A stretch of 64,000 bases of DNA from Echria macrotheca (Eukaryota > Ascomycota > Sordariomycetes > Sordariales > Schizotheciaceae): contig MU839829.1 of assembly GCA_030411725.1 (NCBI GenBank), forward strand, positions 248,001 to 312,000, read 5' to 3'. The notes below the pieces were generated by a model. That model saw only the letters and a program-made list of their open reading frames with translations, was not told where the DNA came from and did not search any database. The translations under genes and the position numbers were made by a program. Shown one piece after another: positions 57,376-64,000 of this stretch (position 1 is the first letter of the stretch; every line of letters begins with the position of its first letter).

Positions 57376-58542
57376 TGGACAGAGCCGAAGTGACAGCTGG
57401 CACCTAGTTAGACAAGTAAGATACCCTAGCTCAGGGAAGAATCGGGGGAAGCTCAGGATAACGGACGAAAAAGGAAATTTCGTGCGCCCAGATTCGTCAC
57501 AGGAAACCGGGAGTTTCCTGTGACGGGTCTCCTGTTTCAAATACAAATATTGTTAAGGCTGGCGAGGCTGGTCTCCAGACTGTCTTTGTTCTCGTTGCTA
57601 TTGTTTGCGGCCCTCGCCGAGGAAGACAAAGCCAGTGGCTGCATTTATTCCCGAGCGAGCGGCCTCGTGACCCATGCCTCTTCCCCATCATCCAACGACA
57701 TCTCTCGAAGCTACCACCATGGTACGAAATGATAGCGGCGCAACCAGCAATTCCGCGGGACTGCTCCAGGCACAGATAACCCAGGATGCTGGGCAATCGA
57801 ATCCTGCTGCAGAAAGGGGTCGTCCGGCCCCCGAAGCTCCTGATCGAGCCCGGGTAGACAAAGCCAACGTCGGCACTGGCGGTAGCCAGAAAAGGGACGC
57901 GATTGTCACTGCAAGACATGCAACATCTAGGACAGACGACTACTTGGCTGACGGGTGCTGCGTGATGTGAACTTGGGATATCGAGTCGAGGCCTTGCTTG
58001 TTTCTCTCCCAGCCCAGAGAGTGGCAAGTGTGCGGTCAATCCCCGATGTTGGAGGCCAGCTGGATCACCACAGGATCCAACCAGACACTGAATTCAGACG
58101 ATCTCGGTCTGCGAACCGGTTCAACCAGACTGACTTACTCCAAGTGGTCGATACGTGTAGGTCGGATTAGCAGCCCAGCCCCCAACGTGACCCACCCCTT
58201 CGTTAACAGAGGATCTAGTTTCCTTGAAATCGAATGTTTGGCGACATGCAACTACATGAGATGGCAACCATCAGATGAAATCGAAGAAAGAAGGGATCCC
58301 GGGTTGGGAGGTCATCCGAATAGATTCCAAGGCGGCTCCACCCCAGGTGAATCATTCCACTAGACAGCAATGGCATGACACACTGGGTGTCTAACAGAAC
58401 GACGGGTATAAAACTAGGAGTCTGCCCTCCCTTGACCAAACTTGGAAAGACACAGCAATACGACTCGAAGACGTCACTATCAACTAGACAGAACACACAG
58501 AGTCACGTTGATTTGGTCGAAGGACGAGACCTACTCGTACCC
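57376..58542. other. intergenic region, laccase to membrane microproteins
   Basis: It contains the perfect hairpin at 57495-57525. An 83-codon hydrophilic frame from ATG 57719 has no recognisable motif. I see no other gene. Confidence 0.45.
57495..57525. repeat. perfect 13-bp hairpin
   Basis: CGTCACAGGAAAC and GTTTCCTGTGACG flank the loop CGGGA. It lies 120 bp beyond the laccase stop, in the likely 3' flank. It could be a transcript-end structure or the footprint of an element. Confidence 0.8.
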
Positions 58543-58701
58543 ATGGCATCTACCGAACTGGTCGTGGCTATAGTTATTGCTATCCTTGTACCTGTCGCAG
58601 GCGGCTTACTCTTTTGGGCGCTATTCCGGAATCGTCGGGGACACAACCAAGTAGAAACGCACAACCAAGCAGCCAGCAGGAACCGAAGGACCAGGCGGTG
58701 A
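58543..58701 (+). CDS. possible 52-residue single-span membrane microprotein
   Basis: ATG 58543 opens MASTELVVAIVIAILVPVAG, continuing LLFWALFRNRRG and an Arg/Asn/Gln-rich tail ending NRRTRR. One strong transmembrane helix with positive charges after it suggests the tail faces the cytosol. I recognise no family. It is the first of several such short frames in a row. The alternative is that it is an exon of a longer gene, since the last codons contain a possible donor (GGCG|GTGAGA). Confidence 0.45.
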   Translation: MASTELVVAIVIAILVPVAGGLLFWALFRNRRGHNQVETHNQAASRNRRTRR

Positions 58702-58807
58702 GAGTACCTACTTGTAGGATTGCCCTCCCCAACTTGTCATCTTTCGGATAGTCTCATTGACAATTTTAGATCCTGGCAATCATTTCTAGCTCGGTCGAAA
58801 CATTCTC

Positions 58808-58912
58808 ATGAACCTCGGCGAAGCGGCGATTCTCTGCATCCACTTCGTCATTACCTTATCAGGCCTTACTGGAACAGCAGTTCTCTACGCACACCTTCGA
58901 GAGCGACGATAG
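58808..58912 (+). CDS. possible 34-residue single-span membrane microprotein
   Basis: ATG 58808 reads MNLGEAAILCIHFVITLSGL, then TGTAVLYAHLRERR and a stop. There is one hydrophobic span and a basic end, the same pattern as the frames at 58543 and 59346. A different frame over the same bases (58720-59160) is also open but has no hydrophobic pattern. Evidence is structural only. Confidence 0.35.
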   Translation: MNLGEAAILCIHFVITLSGLTGTAVLYAHLRERR

Positions 58913-59345
58913 CGATACCTGGCTTAGCAAGAAGAAGCAGATCTCCGGTCTTCGGAATCTGGACAACAATCACCCCCTTGTTAGCCCTGACACCAACGTT
59001 GGTTTCTGGATCACCCCGTACCTACCTTCACTTCTCAAACGAACCGAGTCTTAACACTGTAGACAACTACAAAAAGTGTTGCAACAGATTATTGCAAAAA
59101 CGTTGCGCCATCGCAAAGCTCTCTACCCTCAAGGTATATATCAACCGGACGCCCGTCTAAGACACAGAACCGCCATACTGACATGAAGCAACTTAGTCCA
59201 CTCCTTCACTCCATACCAAACAAGCCTAGGTCTCCATCTCCGTTAGCGCACTTAAAGTCAGACGTAACCTGAAACATCCAAATACAGCCACAGCAAAACA
59301 GCGCCAGTCCTTGGTCTATCTTTCAAGATAACTACCTAGGTACAC
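58913..59345. other. spacer between membrane microprotein frames
   Basis: 433 bp. I see no hydrophobic short frame and no RNA gene here. Confidence 0.4.
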
Positions 59346-59468
59346 ATGGAATATCTAGCCATCATCCTTCTCAGCATCTTCGTTCCACTCTATTTGCTCA
59401 CAAATACTGCCATCCGGAGCTGGGTATACCACCTCCAGCGTCACGAGCAACCACACGACGAGGTTTGA
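59346..59468 (+). CDS. possible 40-residue single-span membrane microprotein
   Basis: ATG 59346 reads MEYLAIILLSIFVPLYLLTN, then TAIRSWVYHLQRHEQPHDEV and a stop. The span starts almost at the N-terminus and is followed by a basic/His-rich tail. This matches the layout of the two preceding short frames, though I see no sequence identity among them. Confidence 0.4.
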   Translation: MEYLAIILLSIFVPLYLLTNTAIRSWVYHLQRHEQPHDEV

Positions 59469-59657
59469 CAGCAGTCCAGGCTGTTCCTCTTCTTTATTTT
59501 GTCCTTCTCCTTCCTTGTCGTCGTCAGTGGTCTGGCTTCCCCAGATGCTTCCCCATCTGGGTACCCATCCTTCTATACCACTATTTTCACGGACAGGTCT
59601 CACGACTAACGACATCACACATCAACACGCATCAACACAGCCACCGTGACCAACACC

Positions 59658-60380
59658 ATGCCGCGAACATATCCTGGGCGGTCCCGACCACCCCAACGTT
59701 ATTACGAGACGTACCACCGCGCTCGCACTCCCTCTCCGGATATACCTTGGACCGAGAGAATAAATATTTCCAAGGTGATCAAGTGTTCCATAGGGACCTG
59801 CATCTTCCTTGTCATTGGCATGTCCATCGTCGTCGCCGTCCTGGCCGGAATCACGCTCCCGAGTTACCAGAAGCAAATAGACCAACTGCAGCAACAAAAC
59901 ACAACAACAAGAGCAACAACGATACAAACAACAGCAACAGCAGGCGGTCAGCAGCATTTAGCTCCCAACAACTACACCCCCACCGTGATACCGAACAACA
60001 TCACCACCTCGATATTCCACGCTCGAGCTGTATCCACATCAACCTCCCCATTCCCAATCATCACGGCAGCACAATCAACGAACATGGACGCGGACACATT
60101 ATATCCAATTCAGACAACAATGCTCCAAACGACAAACACCATCCACCCCGACTTAACAGATACAACACCAACAACACCACCGACCCCATTCACACCACCC
60201 CTTCAGGAAGGGAAGCGCCCAAGACCCTGCGACCCCACCCCACAAGGCACTATAACCAGATCCCCATTCGAGATGTGTACACCAAAGACTAACGGCGCGG
60301 GGGCGGGGACGGCGTCGCTGTGGCTGTGGGTGTCCGCCATCTCGGCATTCTGTGTTGTCTGGCTGTACTCAGGGTGGTGA
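59658..60380 (+). CDS. membrane protein with Thr-rich ectodomain
   Basis: This is a single exon of 240 residues from ATG 59658 (MPRTYPGRSRPPQRYYETYH); the open frame extends upstream only to a GTG. A basic, Pro/Tyr-rich N-terminal tail precedes one strong membrane span (CIFLVIGMSIVVAVLAGITL). A Thr/Gln/Asn/Pro-rich segment with many O-glycosylation sites follows (TTTRATTIQTTATAGG, PTTPPTPFTPP), then a second hydrophobic C-terminal stretch (ASLWLWVSAISAFCVVWLY). The topology suggests type II with a possible tail anchor or second span. No family is recognised. It lies just downstream of three membrane microprotein frames on the same strand. Confidence 0.6.
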   Translation: MPRTYPGRSRPPQRYYETYHRARTPSPDIPWTERINISKVIKCSIGTCIFLVIGMSIVVAVLAGITLPSYQKQIDQLQQQNTTTRATTIQTTATAGGQQHLAPNNYTPTVIPNNITTSIFHARAVSTSTSPFPIITAAQSTNMDADTLYPIQTTMLQTTNTIHPDLTDTTPTTPPTPFTPPLQEGKRPRPCDPTPQGTITRSPFEMCTPKTNGAGAGTASLWLWVSAISAFCVVWLYSGW

Positions 60381-60721
60381 TGGATGGGGGATGGGACTTG
60401 AGTGATTTAGGGTGGGAGGGGGGGAGGTCTCTTGGGACGCAAGAAAAAGGATATGCCACTTATACACGACACAATTGGTACCCGAGGTGCAGCCCTGGTT
60501 GAGCGGCTCCGGATCAGATATTCAGATAGACTGGCAGGCATGGTCACAAATGGCAAGAATAAATTCACAATGTGTTGCTATTATAATAATGATACACCGC
60601 TATTTAAAACCAACCAAATGCATTCTTCGCCCGATGCAACAAAATCCAAACTCCACGCTTGGTATCACCGAAATCCGCTCTGATAAGACAGGATAAAAAG
60701 CGAAAGCTAACGACAAAACAT
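60381..60721. other. convergent spacer
   Basis: This is the 3' flank of the Thr-rich membrane protein and of the minus-strand repeat protein. I see no gene in it. Confidence 0.5.
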
Positions 60722-61347
60722 CTAGATACCGTGACCTAAAACCATGTTAGCGTCTTACTTCACTGACAAGACGGAAAATGCTTACGGCCAAGCTGCTTGC
60801 CACGCTTGGAGACCTCGCGGGCCTGGTACTGCTTGATCTTGGCTCTCCTGGCCTCCTCCTCGGCCTCGAGCTCGAGCCTGCGGACGTGCTCGCGGGCCTC
60901 GCGGACGCTCTCACGGGCAGCCATCAGAGCACGGTCGGCCTCGCGCTCGGCCGTCTCGGCGTTCATAACGCGCTCGCGGGCCTGGACGATGCTTGGGTCG
61001 AGCTCGGCGATGGCGCCGTTGCCAAAGGACCGGTGAAGAATACCGCCGCGGTGGCTGCTAGCATCCGTCGACCGGCGGAAGACACCACCACTTCGGTCCG
61101 GGGACGTGCCCTGGGTCGAGACCGTGTTGCGGGTGCTGCTCGACGGCGTGGGAGACGGGGAGCGGTTGCCGCCAAAGAGACCACGGCGCTTGGGGCGTTC
61201 CTCGTGAACCGGCTGCTGGACGGGGACGGGCTCGGGTTCAGCGTGACGTCCGAAGAGACCGTGCTTCTTGGGGCGCTCCTCGTAGGTCTGCTGAGGAACC
61301 GGAGCGGGCTCCTCGACCGGCTCGGAATGGCGTGAGAACAGAGGCAT
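60722..61347 (-). CDS. repeat/coiled-coil protein with a GRHGI end
   Basis: Two exons (61347-60786 and 60735-60722; donor GTAAGC, branch GCTAAC, acceptor TTTAG) encode 191 residues. The last exon is 14 nt and changes the C-terminus to KRGKQLGRHGI, replacing an intronic read-through. N-terminal repeats MPLFSRHSEPVEEP, EERPKKHGLFGRHAEPEP and EERPKRRGLFGGNRSPSP precede a Ser/Thr-rich stretch. A long charged helix follows (NAETAEREADRALMAARESV, RRLELEAEEEARRAKIKQYQ). Similar LFSRR/GLFG-repeat proteins ending GRH are widespread in filamentous ascomycetes and usually uncharacterised. It is likely cytosolic. Confidence 0.85.
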
Positions 61348-62484
61348 TTTGAGTAAGAGATGATGTTATTGGTCAAGAGGGGATAAAAGACTTCAGTTTT
61401 TGTTCAGTTCTTGGAGGGATTCTTGGTGGATGGGATATCTTGTCAGTCTACACCAGAAGCCCGCGGATACATGTCCTTTTCAACACCTTCTTGGCCTCAA
61501 CCATCGTCAGAATGTTTGTCACCAAACCGGATTTTGGTGAGGCATCGCGACGATGATCGCCATGACGTCAAGACGGGCTGCTGATTGGACCCTTGGTGCA
61601 GCCTCGATGAGCCAGTCCAATGGCAGCCACCCGCGGCTTTTGCCAGCCAATCTGCAGGGTCCAAAGGCCAAGCCGTGGCATCATCGCTCCGAAACTGACG
61701 CAGACACGCAGATACACCTGTCCGTTGGTGTCTTGGATCGTGGGGGTGGTCTCATCATTCCGATCGGGTCGGATGAAGGAGGCACGACGTCACATGACGT
61801 TTTGGGCGTTGTAGCGTATGGCCAGTCCCAACCACGCCAACATCGCTTGGCCCTTCACCCCGTGCCGCAGGGCTGTGTCTTGGCCCGATGAATCAACCGG
61901 TATGTAAACGACGAGAGGAAAGAAGTGAAGAACCAGTGAGGCGGCTGGACATCAAACGCATAGTTAACACGGACTCGGTTCCTTCGCAATTGCCCACAGA
62001 AGCGCCGAACCGCGTCTGTCAGCTGCATTTGAGGGCATTTTGGATGAGATGTCAGGGATACGAAGGTGCAGCCAACCATCGACTTAGGCTCCAAGGAAGT
62101 CAGATCTCGCTCGAAGGAAGGCGGATGCAGAAGTGGCAGACCAACAAGTCGGGATTTGACGGGAGGATTTTTGTTGCAGCATCGTGCCTGCCTTGCCGTA
62201 ACGTTATGACCGATGACGAAAAGAACAAACGCAGCGGCGTGCTGGCCCGTGCGTTCGGCAATGTTTCACGCCTGGGGCCAATCACGTGCCTGCCTGATTT
62301 GGACGTTCGCAAACGCGTGTGCAGGCTTCGCGTCGAGCCTGCTTCCAGAGGCCCTCAGATTTCGTCGGGTTGAACACGAGGGGTTGGCCAATCCTACCCT
62401 CCACCCAACTTCTCCTGCTGCGTCGCCCACATGTCGGATTGAGCGATTCAACACCGCCATCGGGATTGGATTGACCATTCCATC
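61348..62484. other. divergent promoter region
   Basis: About 1.1 kb between the divergent repeat-protein and SR-protein genes. The open frames inside it (for example 61888-62373) have no motif. I see no RNA gene. Confidence 0.5.
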
Positions 62485-63558
62485 ATGGTGTCCAGGTCGC
62501 CATCCCCGTTGCCTCGCGAAGCGTCCCGATCGCGATCCCCCGCATCCCGCTCTGGCTATTCTCGATCTCCCTCGCCCGACCGTCGTAGCTACGACAGAAG
62601 CCCGCGCGGCCGCTCCCCTCGCAGAAATGGCAGACACCGGACCGTCAGCCGGAGCCCGAGTCGCAGCCGCAGCCGTAGTCGGAGTCACACTCGCTCGCGC
62701 TCTCGCACTCGCAGCCGTAGCCGAGACCGCAGCTATTCTCGCGACCGCAGCTACTCTCGCGACCGCAGCTATTCTCGAGACCGAAGCATGTCCCGCAGCG
62801 CAAGCCCTTCTTCCCGGCCACCGGCCAGAAGTACTAAGGTAAGATTATGGCTCCCTAGAGATACTAGGCAGCTGCTAACCGGCCGTCTTCCCAACAGATC
62901 ATTGTCGAGCGCCTGACCCCGAATGTCAACGAGAACCACCTAAGAGAGATTTTCAGCGAATATGGCGAAATCGAGGATCTGTATCTGCCTCTGGGCCGAG
63001 ATAGTGAGTACACGGATTGCCACCGCTCCCCGAGTCGTATCTGATAGTGTCTCCACAGCTGGGTTGAATCGCGGCACTGCTTACATCCTCTACGGGCACT
63101 CCGAGGACGCCGAGTCGGCCATCGCCCACATGCATGAAGCACAGCTTGACGGAGTTGTCATCACCGTGTCGATAGTTCTTCCCCGGCGGAAGCTTTCACG
63201 AGAACCTCCACTGGCGCAGCGTGGTGCTAACGTGGACCCGCGCAACCCGCCACCCCACTTGAGAGGTCCTGCTCCAGGGGGTGCAGCTTTTCCTACCGGC
63301 CCCGGACGTGGTCAGAGATCAGCAGGTCAAGGAAATCCTGGTCGTTACGGAGGTCCTCGATCGGACACATATCGACCTCGTTCCGTGTCCAGGTCGAGAT
63401 CGCGGTCGCCCGTACCTGCCGGCGGTGGTGCTGGCCGCAGATACCGCTCACGATCTAGATCCTATACGTCTCGGTCTCGATCTCGCAGCCCGAGCCGCGA
63501 TAGCTACGACCGCCGAAGCCGCGGCCGCGGTTATAGAAGAAGTTATGATCGCAGATGA
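62485..63558 (+). CDS. RNPS1-like SR protein with one RRM
   Basis: Three exons (62485-62838, 62898-63003 and 63059-63558) encode 319 residues. An N-terminal RS region (SPSRSRSRSRSHTRSRSRTR) contains a six-residue repeat RDRSYS, encoded by an 18-nt tandem repeat near 62728-62787. The RRM spans about residues 119-192: IIVERLTPNVNENHLREIF (RNP2-like), EYGEIEDLYLPLGRDTGLNR and GTAYILYGHSEDAESAIAHM (RNP1 position degenerate). The C-terminus is Gly/Pro-rich, then RS-rich again. The RRM sequence and flanking RS domains fit RNPS1, a component of ASAP and exon-junction-associated complexes in the nucleus. Another SR protein is possible. Confidence 0.85.
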
Positions 63559-64000
63559 GGGACTTTCCAGGTTGGGACAGCCGAGTATGCAGTTCACCGG
63601 ATAACTGGCGTTGGGGTCATAGGGAAAAATGATTAGAAGAGGGTTCTCGGCACGGTTTCTCCTGGCTATGTGATGATACCAAGCTAATGGACTCTAGAGA
63701 ACGGTCCCTTATGCTACGAGTTTGACAGTCTATGATGAGTTCGACTTCCAAAGCGACCCCAGTGGTGCGGATGAGACCTGGGCAACAAGAACTGGGCGAT
63801 CCTTAGGTACCTGTCCCCCGCTGGCGATGTCTTGGATACCCCCACCCCCTGTTCGTTGCCCAACACATCAAGATCTTTCCGACCCCATGCCCTTTTGCGC
63901 GGACGCATAGCAGAACTCATGCAGTTGCCACCGCAAAGTTGCGTTGTTTTTATCGGTTTCCACCGAGCGGGTTTAATGCAATCACACTGCCTTTCTGATG
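63559..64000. other. 3' flank at the right edge
   Basis: This is downstream of the SR protein. I see no gene or RNA feature up to the window end. Confidence 0.5.

Noticed and set aside
56842..57546. 234-codon antisense frame over the laccase C-terminus
   Set aside because: Shadow of the conserved copper-binding region.
61888..62373. 161-codon open frame upstream of the SR protein
   Set aside because: No recognisable domain, and its end overlaps the probable SR-protein leader.
62728..62787. 18-nt tandem repeats that could suggest a CRISPR or minisatellite feature
   Set aside because: They encode the RDRSYS repeat of the SR protein and have no spacers.

Overview
The window looks like nuclear DNA of a filamentous ascomycete (Pezizomycotina, most likely Sordariomycetes). 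The reasons are 50-120 nt introns with GTAAGT/GTATGT donors and CTNAC-type branch points, a solitary 5S rRNA gene close to the Neurospora form, and an intron-containing tRNA-Glu. The gene content is also typical of such fungi: NACHT (STAND) proteins, a HET-domain protein, a Clr5-domain protein, an ascomycete laccase and two GH55 glucanases. I joined exons by eye, checking splice sites and reading phase. No search or computation was run.

Layout. (1) 1.2-6.1 kb, minus: a 16-exon secreted GH55-type beta-1,3-glucanase fused to a C-terminal domain of about 520 residues that I do not recognise. (2) 7.2-8.7 kb, plus: an Ecm33-like GPI wall protein. (3) 9.0-10.9 kb, minus: a multi-pass membrane segment apparently spliced to an acidic, two-finger C2H2 and coiled-coil protein. 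Next to it is a small four-helix membrane protein. (4) 12.4-27.6 kb: an island of recognition-type genes, made up of two NACHT proteins, a Clr5 protein and a HET protein. Interspersed are tRNA-Glu(CTC) and a small secreted protein. (5) 28.2-35.8 kb: the 5S rRNA gene, a secreted DUF8021-like protein, a decayed gene, a repeat with 30-bp terminal inverted repeats, and a second GH55 gene whose intron carries a MITE. (6) 35.8-42.3 kb: nearly empty apart from a small GPI protein. A broken HET fragment lies at its right edge.

(7) 42.8-50.8 kb: compact conserved genes, namely RNase P/MRP subunit Pop7, V-ATPase assembly factor Rav2/Rogdi, NIPSNAP, the tiny ATP synthase subunit J (Atp18), an FSH serine hydrolase and a small hydrophilic protein. 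(8) 52.2-57.4 kb: a cytochrome P450 and a laccase. (9) 58.5-60.4 kb: a run of very short single-span membrane ORFs, then a 240-residue membrane protein with a Thr-rich ectodomain. (10) 60.7-63.6 kb: a repeat/coiled-coil protein and an RNPS1-like SR protein, transcribed divergently.

Functionally, housekeeping genes (7, 10) alternate with accessory blocks: wall-directed secreted enzymes (1, 2, 5, 8), allorecognition or immune-type STAND/HET genes (4), and transposon debris. The least explained items are the GH55 fusion domain, the membrane-linked C2H2 protein and the membrane microprotein run.
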